Numbered from the stretch's first letter, positions 1-8,485 are shown. The stretch is 64,000 nucleotides of DNA from Prevotella sp. HUN102 (GCF_000688375.1 NZ_JIAF01000004.1:1612001-1676000); one strand, 5' to 3'. Program-made: numbers and translations. The notes: generated by a model not told the origin, from the letters alone.

Positions 1-171
1 CTCGTCAATCACCAAAGCCGGAAGCCCTAAAATGTTATACTCCATGATTTTCAATAAATCTTCCTCTTTGATAAGGGTTGCATCGCAACCTAATTCTGAA
101 ATAGCTTGTTTGGTGGTTTCGTACAAGGCTTTACAGCTTGAACACCCAGTTCCTAATACTTTAATTTCCAT
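1..171 (-). CDS. Thioredoxin-like small disulfide protein, partial
   Basis: Only the N-terminal 57 residues lie in the window; the gene runs off the left edge. It opens MEIKVLGTGCSSCKALYE, so a CxxC redox pair (C10, C13) sits at the end of the first beta strand, as in the MTH895/TM0996 family of small thioredoxin-like proteins often called redox-active disulfide protein 2. A cis-Pro-like GLPALVI segment follows at about residues 49-55. It lies 77 bp downstream of arsR on the same strand. In Bacteroidetes this family commonly sits beside arsR and a metal(loid) permease, so a thiol role in metal or arsenic handling is likely but inferred. Confidence 0.8.
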   Translation of the reverse strand, partial: MEIKVLGTGCSSCKALYETTKQAISELGCDATLIKEEDLLKIMEYNILGLPALVIDE

Positions 172-207
172 TATCATTCTACTTTAAAGTTAATATAATA
201 ATCGTAA

Positions 208-223
208 TTCGTAGAACTACGAA
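208..223. promoter_or_regulatory. Second ArsR operator-like palindrome
   Basis: TTCGTAGAACTACGAA is a perfect 16-bp palindrome between arsR and the thioredoxin-like gene. Read on the minus strand it shares the core TGTTCGTAGTTyTrCGAA with the site at 598-619 in the arsR promoter. The second copy suggests separate control of the downstream genes. ArsR binding is inferred. Confidence 0.6.
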
Positions 224-248
224 CATTAATTCCAAAAAAAAGGTACTG

Positions 249-575
249 CTATTCACAGCACGATGTACCTTTACATTTGCAATCCCCTAAAAAAGCTGCA
301 AACAATTTTCGGGCAAGTTCCCAATTCTCACGGTTTATACAATACCGGACTTTTGGCGTTTCTATTTCTCCCTGAATTAACCCTGCTTCTTTCAGTTCTT
401 TCAAATGCTGCGAAACGGTTGCTTTAGCGATAGGCAGTTCTTCGTGAATATCACCGAAGAAGCAACTATCTTGTTTTGCCAAAAAAGCAAGAATAGCCAT
501 TCGTGCCGGATGCCCCATTGCTTTGGCAAAACGAGCAATCTGTTCCTGCTCTGCTGTGTACTGTTTCTCTTTCAC
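249..575 (-). CDS. ArsR/SmtB-family transcriptional repressor
   Basis: A 108-residue winged-helix protein of the usual ArsR length. The helix-turn-helix lies around residues 45-70 ([20 protein letters not shown]), followed by the wing. The classical alpha-3 metal site ELCVCDL is not present; that region reads DSCFFGDI with a single Cys. The C-terminus instead carries CKCKGTSCC, a plausible metalloid-binding cluster. The gene is first in a minus-strand unit with the thioredoxin-like gene. Its own promoter is embedded in a palindromic operator, so autorepression relieved by a thiophilic metal(loid) is the likely control. The inducer is unknown. Confidence 0.85.
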   Translation of the reverse strand: MKEKQYTAEQEQIARFAKAMGHPARMAILAFLAKQDSCFFGDIHEELPIAKATVSQHLKELKEAGLIQGEIETPKVRYCINRENWELARKLFAAFLGDCKCKGTSCCE

Positions 576-597
576 TTCAATTCTCCTTTCTTATTTG

Positions 598-636
598 TTG
601 TTCGCAAAACTACGAACAATATTTTTAATAGCCAAA
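598..636 (-). promoter_or_regulatory. arsR promoter with overlapping operator
   Basis: On the minus strand a TAGTTTTG -7 box (605-612) and a TTTG -33 element (633-636) are 20 bp apart. The -7 box is exactly bracketed by perfect 7-bp inverted arms, TTGTTCG (598-604) and CGAACAA (613-619). Binding there would occlude RNA polymerase. Confidence 0.7.
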
Positions 637-660
637 TTTTACGGCATATTTTTTTCGGAT

Positions 661-711
661 AGGTGCAAGGTGCAAGTATATATCTATATATATAGCTTGC
701 ACCTTGCACCT
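661..711. repeat. Perfect 16-bp inverted repeat with AT-rich loop
   Basis: Arms at 661-676 (AGGTGCAAGGTGCAAG) and 696-711 are perfect reverse complements, and each arm is itself a 7-bp tandem repeat. The 19-nt spacer is almost only T and A. There is no T-tract after either arm, so it does not look like an intrinsic terminator. It lies between the divergent arsR promoter and the RNA unit at 772-963. Function unknown. Confidence 0.75.
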
Positions 712-737
712 AAGTTGAAATATTAATAATCAAACAC

Positions 738-768
738 TTGCATAATTCAAAACGAATGCGTACTTTTG
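738..768 (+). promoter_or_regulatory. Bacteroidetes-type promoter for the RNA unit
   Basis: TTG (738-740), a 20-bp spacer and TACTTTTG (761-768) match the Bacteroidetes primary-sigma consensus. Transcription should start near 774. No reading frame follows before the terminator. Confidence 0.7.
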
Positions 769-773
769 AACCC

Positions 774-963
774 AAGATAAATGGAGACAGACATCTGCCA
801 AAAGCAGACAGAAACGCATAAAAAAGTCAGTGTCCAAATCGTACCCCCTTAAAAGGGTAAAGATAGATAAAATATTGATATTTAGGACTGTGAACCGGAT
901 GGGTTAAAGACCCATGCGGATCACGAAAGGAGGATTTCAGCAATGAAGTCCTCCTTTTCTTTT
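774..963 (+). ncRNA. Candidate structured small RNA (about 190 nt)
   Basis: A consensus promoter upstream and a strong intrinsic terminator downstream delimit about 190 nt with no convincing ORF. Internal hairpins are visible: TCTGC/GCAGA (794-798/804-808), CCCTT/AAGGG around 846-857, and a compound stem at 890-923 pairing GTGA..CCG.ATGGGT with ACCCAT.CGG.TCAC. The size and architecture would suit a 6S-like or Bacteroidales-1-type RNA, but I see no diagnostic motif and do not assign a family. A leader cut off from its gene by the IS4 insertion at 1008 is the main alternative. Confidence 0.5.
926..963 (+). terminator. Rho-independent terminator of the RNA unit
   Basis: AAAGGAGGA (926-934) pairs with TCCTCCTTT (949-957). 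The stem extends inward through TTTC/GAAG with one G-U pair to a 6-nt loop, and TTTTCTTTT follows. Confidence 0.85.
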
Positions 964-1254
964 GCGATATACTTTCAGTTTATTTTCATTGACTTTTGTA
1001 TTATACCACTACTGTCCAAAGAAAAATTCTTGAACCTAATTCAAATTGATTATTTTCAATGAGTTACGCGAATATTATTTTTTCGAGATTTGGTTTTGTA
1101 CTTTTGCAAATCGTATTGCAAGAGGCAGAACTCATGAATCAAGGAAAGACCGTATTCGCTCAAATCATGTCGCTCATACCAAGATATGAGTTCGACAAGT
1201 GCGTAAAGAGATACAACGGCAATAGACATGCCATCGGCTTCAAATGCAGAGACC

Positions 1255-1261
1255 AGTTTAT
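1255..1261. repeat. Target site duplication, left copy (AGTTTAT)
   Basis: AGTTTAT here is repeated exactly at 2307-2313 on the other side of the IS982-family element. The two copies collapse to restore the IS4 reading frame. Confidence 0.9.
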
Positions 1262-2306
1262 ACGCCAGTTCGGGATAATAAATCTTAAAAAAGTTCCAGT
1301 TGTCTTTTATCTTCCAAATATACTGACAGCCCATCCGGTTTATTTTCAAAGAAACAATACGCCGCCAATGCCGAGCATAAGTTCATGATGAAATTATGTA
1401 TCGACCTGTGTCTTGAATGTACAAGGTTTGCCTTGTTTTTCAATAACTCATTTATACACTCTATTATATATCTCTTTCGTAGCATGATTTTATCATACAC
1501 AGGCATAAGTTTGTTTTTCATCTTTGCTTTCAGTCCGTGTACAAGATGTATTCCCTGCTCAAAGAGTCCCTCAAAGAGTTCCCGCTTGATATATCCCCTG
1601 TCTGCGAATACTTTTCCATAGAGTACTTTTGTAAAAACAGACCATACCCTTTGTTCTCTGTCATCCACGTTGGCAGGTGTAAGACAGAATGTTATGACCT
1701 CTCCTGTGTCATTGCAAAGCAGATGCAGTTTGAAGCCATGGCACCATCCCATTGTGCCCTTTCCGCTCTTGGCAAAGCCCTCAAAAACCCTATTGAAATA
1801 TCTTCTTACATTATGGCATACAGGTATCATAGTACTATCGACAAAGCTGATTCCCGTGCATTTGCCAAAGGCGTAAAGTTTCATAAAAGTAAGCATTGTA
1901 AAGAACTCCCGAGGCATAAGTTCCACAAAGCGATTGTAGGATACTGCGGTGGGAAAACATTGGGCAAGATGAACTTTCACAAAGAACAGATAATAATGTT
2001 TGAAGTTTCGGAAAGTCCCAAAATGGCAGCATAGCAAAATGGTCATAATCTCACTTTCACACATACGCCCCTTACGGTGTCTGACATGCTTGTAGCCTTC
2101 GTCTGTGGGAGCTATTTGAAGGTTTTTATTCAATTCTGCGCCTAAATTCTTGCAAAACTCATCAATAACACAGAAAATTTCTATAACTTTGTCTTCGGTA
2201 ATCATCGCTTATATTGTTTGTAATTAATTGATGTTCAACTGTAAAGTTACAAAAAATAAGCGAGATTACCAACATTTTCAACAACTTTCTTATCCCGAAC
2301 TGGCGT
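1262..2306 (-). mobile_element. IS982-family insertion sequence, complete
   Basis: A 1045-bp element with perfect terminal repeats ACGCCAGTTCGGGATAA (1262-1278) and its complement (2290-2306), flanked by 7-bp AGTTTAT duplications. It is inserted against the direction of the IS4 transposase. An intact transposase, perfect ends and a perfect duplication all point to a recent insertion. Confidence 0.9.
1285..2205 (-). CDS. IS982-family transposase
   Basis: A 306-residue DDE transposase of normal length for IS982. Visible catalytic-region motifs are SFVDSTMIPV (first D), VFADRGYIKRELF (second D) and RYIIECINELLKNK (E). They are followed by the family-typical RHRSIHNFIMNLCSALAAY. The start is about 100 bp inside the element's right end, leaving room for a promoter. 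The frame is intact and probably functional. Family assignment is by motif memory; ISfinder comparison would fix the name. Confidence 0.85.
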   Translation of the reverse strand: MITEDKVIEIFCVIDEFCKNLGAELNKNLQIAPTDEGYKHVRHRKGRMCESEIMTILLCCHFGTFRNFKHYYLFFVKVHLAQCFPTAVSYNRFVELMPREFFTMLTFMKLYAFGKCTGISFVDSTMIPVCHNVRRYFNRVFEGFAKSGKGTMGWCHGFKLHLLCNDTGEVITFCLTPANVDDREQRVWSVFTKVLYGKVFADRGYIKRELFEGLFEQGIHLVHGLKAKMKNKLMPVYDKIMLRKRYIIECINELLKNKANLVHSRHRSIHNFIMNLCSALAAYCFFENKPDGLSVYLEDKRQLELF

Positions 2307-2313
2307 AGTTTAT
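2307..2313. repeat. Target site duplication, right copy (AGTTTAT)
   Basis: Exact copy of 1255-1261, generated by insertion of the IS982-family element. Confidence 0.9.
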
Positions 2314-3494
2314 GGTGATGAGCTTTGCCCAGTTCACCGACCAGATTAGTCTCCGCAGCATTGATGCGACGCTGGTGGCTCTCTCTTCCAAGCTCTATTC
2401 GAGTGGAATAAAGTATATCCAACGTTCGACTTTGGCCCATATCAATGAGACCAAGGATTGGCGTATATACCATGATTTTGGGCAGAGCCTGATAGCCTGG
2501 GCAAGAGAGCTGTACCAGGACGAACCGTCCCGGCTTGACGTGGATGGCATCGTGTATGCCTTTGACAGCAGCACCATCAAACTGTGCCTCCAGCTTTGCC
2601 CGTGGGCTCGTCTGCATCATGACAAAGGGGGTGTAAAGATGCATACACTTCTGGATTTGCGTGGCTCCATACCAACCTTCATCCATCTGACGGAGGCTGC
2701 TGTTCATGATTCCAAGACCATGAGTCTGATTCCCGTAGAACCAGGAAGCTACTATCTCATGGACAAGGGTTATGTTGACTTCAGACAGTTGTTCAACCAC
2801 TTCCATCGTCAGCAGGCTTTCTTTGTGACAAGGGCAAAAGATAACATGAGGTATGAGGTAGTTGAGGAACGTCCTGTAGACAAACAGACAGGAGTTACAA
2901 ACGACACCATTGTCAGACTTACAGGACCAAGAACCTCCAAGTGGTATCCAGACACACTGCGTATGGTTGTTTACGAAGATTATGCCACAGGTAACGTCTA
3001 CAGATTCTTGACCAATGACTTTACTCATTCCTACCTGACAATCGCAGAACTCTACAGGGAACGCTGGCAAGTGGAGTGCTTCTTCAAATGGATAAAGCAG
3101 CGAATGCACATCAACTCGTTCTACGGAACGAGCCAGAATGCTGTATTCTCGCAGATTTGGATTGCTATCTGCGATTATCTGCTGCTTGCCATTGCAAAGA
3201 AAGTGTACCATATTGAACAGGATCTCTATATTTTATCGGCTGCCATCGGGAAGGTTCTCTTTGAGAGGAAACCCTTAGGCGAACTATTCGTTAAACCAAA
3301 ACGTCCTCAGAATGACTCCAATGATGGTCAGCAGACCTTATGGAAAAATTTCTTTGGACAGTAGTGAATAGAATTATATCGCTGTAAGAAACATCTTATA
3401 CAGATACTGGACAGATTTATCTATACATCCGTTTCTGACTTTCTTACTGACTCGCTCTGAAATCAGGAAATTTATGTCTCCAACGAGTAAAATA

Positions 3495-3532
3495 TTTAAC
3501 CCCATCAGGCAAAAATACCTAATGGGGTTAAA
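3495..3532 (-). terminator. Terminator downstream of rprY
   Basis: TTTAACCCCAT (3495-3505) pairs with ATGGGGTTAAA (3522-3532), and the stem continues inward with one mismatch. It starts 7 bp beyond the rprY stop. The minus-strand transcript continues into ATATTTTA. Confidence 0.7.
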
Positions 3533-3538
3533 TCGTAT

Positions 3539-4252
3539 TTATTCCTCTTCAGGCACGATGAGCTTGTAGCCCTTGCCGTGAATATTGATGATTTCAATCT
3601 GTTCGTCTTGCTTCAAGTGCTTGCGCAACTTGGTAATATACACATCCATAGAACGGGCATTGAAATAATTGTCGTCAATCCAGATGGTCTTCAAGGCGTA
3701 GTCGCGCTGTAAGATTTCGTTGGAATGCGAACAGAGCAATGCAAGCAACTCGTTCTCCTTGGTTGTAAGTTTGGTAGCCTTGCCAGGATCATTGTCGAGT
3801 GTGAGCAACTGTTTCTGTGTATCGAAGGTAAAACGGCCAATCTGATACAATGTTGATTCCTTGCTCTTCTTGCCACGAACACGGCGAAGGATTGCTTCAA
3901 TACGGAATACGAGTTCTTCCATTGAGAAAGGCTTCGTGATATAATCATCAGCACCTATCTTGAAACCTGCAAGAATATCTTCCTTCAACTGTTTGGCTGT
4001 CAGGAAAATGATTGGGATTTCAGCGTTTGTCTGACGGATTTCCTGAGCCAATGTGAAACCATCTTTCTTAGGCATCATCACGTCGAGCACGCAGATATCA
4101 TACTTGTTCTTCAAGAATGCTCTGTAACCAATTTCGCCGTCTGGGCACAAATCTGCCTGATAGCCTTTTGCCTGCAAGTATTCGCTGAGCAGTGTTCCGA
4201 GATTCTCATCATCTTCACATAAAAGAATTTTGAAATTTTCTTCCATATCCAT
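3539..4252 (-). CDS. rprY: Two-component response regulator RprY (OmpR family)
   Basis: 237 residues: an N-terminal receiver with acidic pocket CEDDEN, phosphoacceptor Asp in CVLDVMMP, Thr and Lys in FLTAK and IGADDYITKPF, then a winged-helix DNA-binding domain ending NIHGKGYKLI. The sequence closely matches remembered Bacteroides RprY. It lies 61 bp downstream of the rprX-type kinase with no separate promoter visible, so the two are probably one operon. RprXY was first found through altered tetracycline susceptibility and is a general envelope/stress regulator in Bacteroidales; targets here are unknown. Confidence 0.9.
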   Translation of the reverse strand: MDMEENFKILLCEDDENLGTLLSEYLQAKGYQADLCPDGEIGYRAFLKNKYDICVLDVMMPKKDGFTLAQEIRQTNAEIPIIFLTAKQLKEDILAGFKIGADDYITKPFSMEELVFRIEAILRRVRGKKSKESTLYQIGRFTFDTQKQLLTLDNDPGKATKLTTKENELLALLCSHSNEILQRDYALKTIWIDDNYFNARSMDVYITKLRKHLKQDEQIEIINIHGKGYKLIVPEEE

Positions 4253-4313
4253 AAAGTTTAAATTTATATTTTCTTGTTTAATAAATAATTATTCTGTTTT
4301 AAAGGTCAGACGA

Positions 4314-5855
4314 CTAATCGAGAATTACCGGCAGAATGATGGTAAACTTGGTGCCTTTTCCGTAGTCGCTGTCCACTTTTATTTCTCCATCGTGCAAATC
4401 TACCATTCGTTTCACATACGCCAGACCTAATCCGAACCCCTTTACGTCGTGGCGGTTGCCTGTGTGTACTCTGTAAAACTTATCGAATATCTTCTTTAAG
4501 TTTTCCTTCTTGATGCCTTGTCCCGTATCTCTGATTGTAAGATAGAGATGGTCGTTTGTATTCCACGTTTTCAGATATACGTTGAGGGGCTGATCCGGTT
4601 TAGCGTACTTGACGGCATTGTCGAGCAAATTGAAGATAACGTTCTGAAAGTGCATCTCATCTACGTACATCTTGGAGTCTATCGCTTCTATTTCCGTATA
4701 AACTTTTCCTCCGGTATGTTCCACACGCAGCGTGAAAGAGTTTGCAATGGTTTCCACCATTTCGTTCAAGTCGGTTTCTTTCTTTTTCAGAACGGCCTTC
4801 TTTTGGTCGTACATACTCATCTGCAATACCTTTTCCACGAGGAAGCGCAGTCGTTTTGTCTCTTCATTAACCACCCCTCCAAGGTGTTCTACCATCTTCG
4901 GCGACTTTGTCAGACCGCTGTCATTCATCATTTGTGCAGCGAGGGAGATACTTGCGATTGGCGTTTTCAACTCGTGCGTCATATTATTGATGAAGTCGTT
5001 CTTTATCTCGCTGTATCGCTTCTGTCGGAATATAACTACGATGGTAAATATAAACGTTACAAGCAGTACGAAGGTGAAGATAATCGACGGAATCATAAAC
5101 CGTATGCTCGAGAAGATATAGCTGTCCATATCAGGGAAGTGAATCTTCACAACGCCCATTCTGTTCGGGGGATCGTTTCGGAAAAGCACTTGCGAGTAAT
5201 TGGTTTCCTCGCCGTCTGCCACATAGTCCGGGCATCGATACACCTCGCGTCCATCTTGCGTGAGCACCGAGAAATGATAAGGAATGCTGATTCCATTGTT
5301 CATCATCTCTGCTTTCAGGTCCTGATCCAACAGTTTGAAGTTGATACGGTCTTTCAGAGGCTTGTCCGATGCTGAATAAAGAATATTATAAACAACTTCT
5401 TCGAGCATAGCTTTCTGGTAGACATATCTGTTGCGAACCACTTCCTGCATTCGTTTCTTGGTGGTGGAAAGCGAACCGCTGTCGCTGCGAAGCACCAAAG
5501 CCTTGGGCGTTAATGAAGGGTCGCTCCTTACCAATTTCGACTCGAATGAAGTGTAGGTGTCCGTGGTGTTTGAGCCGGTTGGTGCTTGATGCGTGCCGGT
5601 TGCTCCTTTCTGCTTTATCGTATCGTTTTTATTGGTCTTCAATTCGTTTCTGTTTACATCCTCCTCAAGAAAACGCAGGGTTTCGTTCAGCTCCATATTG
5701 CGGGAAGCCTGATAGAGCGCACGGTTTACGGACTCATCAAACTGCTCCTTTTTCATCTCTGCCATCTCCTCAATGTAATTGAGTTGCAGAAGAAGCAAAG
5801 CAAGGAACGAAAGCCCCATTATGATTGCTATTGTCCAAATCGTTTTCTTTTTCAT
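4314..5855 (-). CDS. rprX: Sensor histidine kinase RprX
   Basis: 513 residues. TM1 is at about 9-26 and TM2 at about 254-276, enclosing a periplasmic sensor of roughly 225 residues. Next come a HisKA domain with NNMTHELKTP (phosphoacceptor H294) and a HATPase domain with the N box DNAVKYA, DTGQGI, FDKFYRV and GFGLGLAY. All kinase boxes are intact. It is co-oriented with and upstream of rprY, so it should phosphorylate RprY. A Bacteroidetes-type -7 box (minus-strand TATATTTG, 5907-5914) sits upstream. Confidence 0.9.
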   Translation of the reverse strand: MKKKTIWTIAIIMGLSFLALLLLQLNYIEEMAEMKKEQFDESVNRALYQASRNMELNETLRFLEEDVNRNELKTNKNDTIKQKGATGTHQAPTGSNTTDTYTSFESKLVRSDPSLTPKALVLRSDSGSLSTTKKRMQEVVRNRYVYQKAMLEEVVYNILYSASDKPLKDRINFKLLDQDLKAEMMNNGISIPYHFSVLTQDGREVYRCPDYVADGEETNYSQVLFRNDPPNRMGVVKIHFPDMDSYIFSSIRFMIPSIIFTFVLLVTFIFTIVVIFRQKRYSEIKNDFINNMTHELKTPIASISLAAQMMNDSGLTKSPKMVEHLGGVVNEETKRLRFLVEKVLQMSMYDQKKAVLKKKETDLNEMVETIANSFTLRVEHTGGKVYTEIEAIDSKMYVDEMHFQNVIFNLLDNAVKYAKPDQPLNVYLKTWNTNDHLYLTIRDTGQGIKKENLKKIFDKFYRVHTGNRHDVKGFGLGLAYVKRMVDLHDGEIKVDSDYGKGTKFTIILPVILD

Positions 5856-5906
5856 TTGTCTGTCTTTATCTTGAAGTCGATATTACACATATACTGTTTT
5901 TTCCTA

Positions 5907-5914
5907 CAAATATA
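5907..5914 (-). promoter_or_regulatory. Putative -7 box for rprXY
   Basis: CAAATATA on the plus strand reads TATATTTG on the minus strand, matching TAnnTTTG 52 bp before the rprX start. No clear -33 element. The rest of the 5856-6086 gap is AT-rich with nothing else recognisable. Confidence 0.45.
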
Positions 5915-6086
5915 TTAATGTAATCAACTCAAAAATTCTTGAATTTTATATAATGCAAAGATAATCTTATTTCTTAAATTATTAACAAGTAAAAGTTAAT
6001 TAAATGGTTTTTATTTCGTCTTATTAACAAAAATGAAGCTATATAATTGATAATTATTAATTTGCTTAGGTTGCGAATATTATAAA

Positions 6087-6114
6087 AGGGATGCTATCAT
6101 TTGATAACATCCCT
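6087..6114 (-). terminator. Terminator downstream of the EF-G-like gene
   Basis: AGGGATG (6087-6093) pairs with CATCCCT (6108-6114), and the stem extends through TATCA/TGATA with one mismatch. The minus-strand transcript ends CCCTTTTATAAT. Confidence 0.65.
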
Positions 6115-6176
6115 ATCAATATAAGTTAAACAGCCAACAAGTTCTTCTCAGGAAAGAAATGTCAAGCAATTAAAAA

Positions 6177-8339
6177 CTATTCATTCTCGTCCTTAGCCTC
6201 AGCTTCGTGGTCAGCAATGAGTTTCTGCTGCAAGTCGTTTGGAACAAGTTCGTAACTTGCAAACTTGGTAGTGAAACTTGCACGACCACCAGTCAGTGAG
6301 CTTAATGAAATGCTGTAATTGGAAAGTTCCTTCAAAGGAATCTTTGCCTGCAACTTCTGATAACCTGCCTCGGAGTCCATACCCATAATCATTGCTCGGC
6401 GACCTTGCAAGTCGCTCATTACATCGCCCATATAATCGCCCGGAACATAAACTTCCAAATCGTATATTGGTTCGAGAATCTTCGGCCCTGCCGTTTTAAA
6501 CGCATCTGAGAATGCGTGGCGGGCAGCCAAGGTAAACGAAAGTTCGTTTGAATCTACTGGGTGCATCTTGCCGTCGTACACGATAACACGTACATCACGG
6601 GCATAACTACCCGTCAGCGGACCACGTTCCATACAGTCCATAACACCCTTCAGGATTGCAGGCATAAAGCGAGTGTCAATCGCACCACCCACAACAGAAT
6701 TGATAAACACGAGCTTTCCGCCCCAAGGAAGGTCTTTCTCTTCCTTTCCCTTGATGTTCATCTTAAATTCCTGACCGTTGAATCTGTAAACAGTTGGGTC
6801 GGGCATACCTTCTGCATAAGGCTCAACTATGAGGTGAACCTCGCCGAACTGGCCGGCACCACCACTCTGTTTCTTATGACGGTATTCTGCTTTCGCCTGC
6901 TTTGTAAGCGTTTCGCGATATGGTATCTTTGCTTCCTTATATACGGTCTGGAGTTTTTCGTTGTTCTCCAAACGCCATTTCAACGTGCGCAAATGGAATT
7001 CACCCTGTCCGTGAACAATAGTCTGGCGCAATTCCTTGCTCTGTTCAACTACCCAAGTAGGATCTTCCTGACGCATCTTCAGCAAAGCAGCCATCAATTT
7101 CTCGGTATCCTGTGAGTTTACAGCTTCTATTGCGCGTGTGTACTTAGAGTTTGGATACTTAATGAAGTCGAAACGCTGGTCGTTATCCTTACCATTCAGC
7201 GTATTGCCAGTCTTGACATCCTTCAACTTAACCGTACAGCCGATATCACCGGCATTCAACTGCTCTACGGCAACACGGTTGGCACCTGCGCAAGTATATA
7301 ATTGTCCGATTCGTTCCTTCGAACCACGATCCGAGTTTGTCAGGTCGTCGCCCACCTTTACAGAACCACTCATAACCTTGAAGTAGCTCACTTCGCCGAT
7401 ATGTGGCTCAACACTGGTCTTGAAGAAATAGACAGATTCAGGAGCATTGCTGTCCGGAGCAACTTCCTCGCCACGTGTATTGTGTACCTTAACCATTTCA
7501 TCAACGAAAGGAACTACATTGCCCAAGAACTCCATCAAGCGACGAACGCCCATATCCTTACCTGCACAGACACAGAATACAGGGAAAATGCTGCGCGCAA
7601 CAAGTCCCTTACGGATTCCTTCGCGCAACTCGTCCTCTGTCAGAGATTCTGCTTCAAAGAATTTTTCCATCAAGCCTTCATCGTTTTCAGCAGCCGCCTC
7701 AACAAGAATCTTATGCAATTCCATTGCCTTGTCCATTTCCTCAGCAGGTATGTCCTCGATAATCGGAGCACCACCTTCAGGTTTCCAACTATATTTCTTC
7801 ATCAAGAGTACATCAATCAAACTGTTGAAGCCTGCACCTGTCTGAATAGGATATTGAATCTGAACACACTTGGAACCATAGATATCCTTCATATTGTTGA
7901 TGAGGTTATCGAAGTCGCACTTGTCAGAATCCAACTGATTAATCAAGAAGATTACAGGCTTCTTCAATTTCTCCGTATAACGGAAATTATTCTGTGTGCC
8001 AACCTCCGGACCATACTGTCCGTTGATGAGAATAACAGCCTGATCGGTTACGTTCAAAGCCGTAATCGCACCACCCACGAAGTCGTCGCTTCCGGGACAA
8101 TCGATAATATTAAGTTTCTTATTGTTCCACTCAACGTGAAAAACAGTAGAGAATACTGAGTAGCCGTATTCCTGTTCTACTGGGAAATAGTCACTAACGG
8201 TGTTCTTTGCTTCAACACTACCACGGCGTTTGATGATGCCTGCTTCGAACAACATACTTTCGGCAAGAGTAGTCTTGCCACTACCCGCACTGCCAAGCAG
8301 TGCAATGTTCTTGATTTCGTTTGTCTGATATACTCTCAT
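6177..8339 (-). CDS. EF-G-like translational GTPase (EF-G2 type)
   Basis: 720 residues, full EF-G length with five EF-G domains. The P-loop is GSAGSGKT (16-23) and G3 is DCPG (80-83). The base-recognition motif is NQLD (134-137) instead of NKxD. It differs strongly from canonical FusA in the N-terminal region and resembles remembered Bacteroides EF-G2 proteins, implicated in translation under carbon limitation. It is monocistronic with its own terminator. No ribosomal genes are nearby, again unlike fusA in the str operon. Ribosome-protection proteins of the Tet type are related but less similar. Confidence 0.75.
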   Translation of the reverse strand: MRVYQTNEIKNIALLGSAGSGKTTLAESMLFEAGIIKRRGSVEAKNTVSDYFPVEQEYGYSVFSTVFHVEWNNKKLNIIDCPGSDDFVGGAITALNVTDQAVILINGQYGPEVGTQNNFRYTEKLKKPVIFLINQLDSDKCDFDNLINNMKDIYGSKCVQIQYPIQTGAGFNSLIDVLLMKKYSWKPEGGAPIIEDIPAEEMDKAMELHKILVEAAAENDEGLMEKFFEAESLTEDELREGIRKGLVARSIFPVFCVCAGKDMGVRRLMEFLGNVVPFVDEMVKVHNTRGEEVAPDSNAPESVYFFKTSVEPHIGEVSYFKVMSGSVKVGDDLTNSDRGSKERIGQLYTCAGANRVAVEQLNAGDIGCTVKLKDVKTGNTLNGKDNDQRFDFIKYPNSKYTRAIEAVNSQDTEKLMAALLKMRQEDPTWVVEQSKELRQTIVHGQGEFHLRTLKWRLENNEKLQTVYKEAKIPYRETLTKQAKAEYRHKKQSGGAGQFGEVHLIVEPYAEGMPDPTVYRFNGQEFKMNIKGKEEKDLPWGGKLVFINSVVGGAIDTRFMPAILKGVMDCMERGPLTGSYARDVRVIVYDGKMHPVDSNELSFTLAARHAFSDAFKTAGPKILEPIYDLEVYVPGDYMGDVMSDLQGRRAMIMGMDSEAGYQKLQAKIPLKELSNYSISLSSLTGGRASFTTKFASYELVPNDLQQKLIADHEAEAKDENE

Positions 8340-8485
8340 ATCACGATAGATTTAAGTTGTTAGTAATATTGATCAGTTCCAAGCTGATAAGCAATGCTTA
8401 CCATTTCTGCCGTCTAAATTATAAATTTTTCAGCTAACAACCAAAATATTTTACAGGAAAAACGCAAAAAAATAAAAGAAATTAG

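Larger units (their letters stand above)
1134..3364 (+). pseudogene. IS4-family transposase, split by IS982 insertion
   Basis: The 5' part begins MNQGKTVFAQIMSLIP at 1134 and runs to CRDQF at the insertion point (1261). The frame resumes at 2312 with MVMSFAQFTDQ and continues to a stop at 3364. Joined without the insert it gives one uninterrupted transposase with a DUF4372-like N-terminus, the first catalytic Asp in AFDSSTIK, and the IS4 signature YRERWQVECFFKWIK (Y, R, E, K) near the C-terminus. The 3' fragment alone (350 residues) has no N-terminal domain and is unlikely to be active. Confidence 0.9.
1008..3365 (+). mobile_element. IS4-family element, interrupted by an IS982-family element
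   Basis: Terminal inverted repeats ACTACTGTCCAAAGAAA (1008-1024) and its complement (3349-3365) bound the element. Removing the nested IS and one copy of its target duplication leaves about 1.3 kb, a normal IS4 size. I find no flanking target duplication for the outer element, so it may be old or rearranged. The right inverted repeat contains the transposase stop codon. Confidence 0.85.

Noticed and set aside
1056..1349. 97-codon minus-strand frame at the left end of the IS982-family element
   Set aside because: It is antisense to the IS4 transposase 5' end and runs across the IS boundary, so it exists only because of the insertion.
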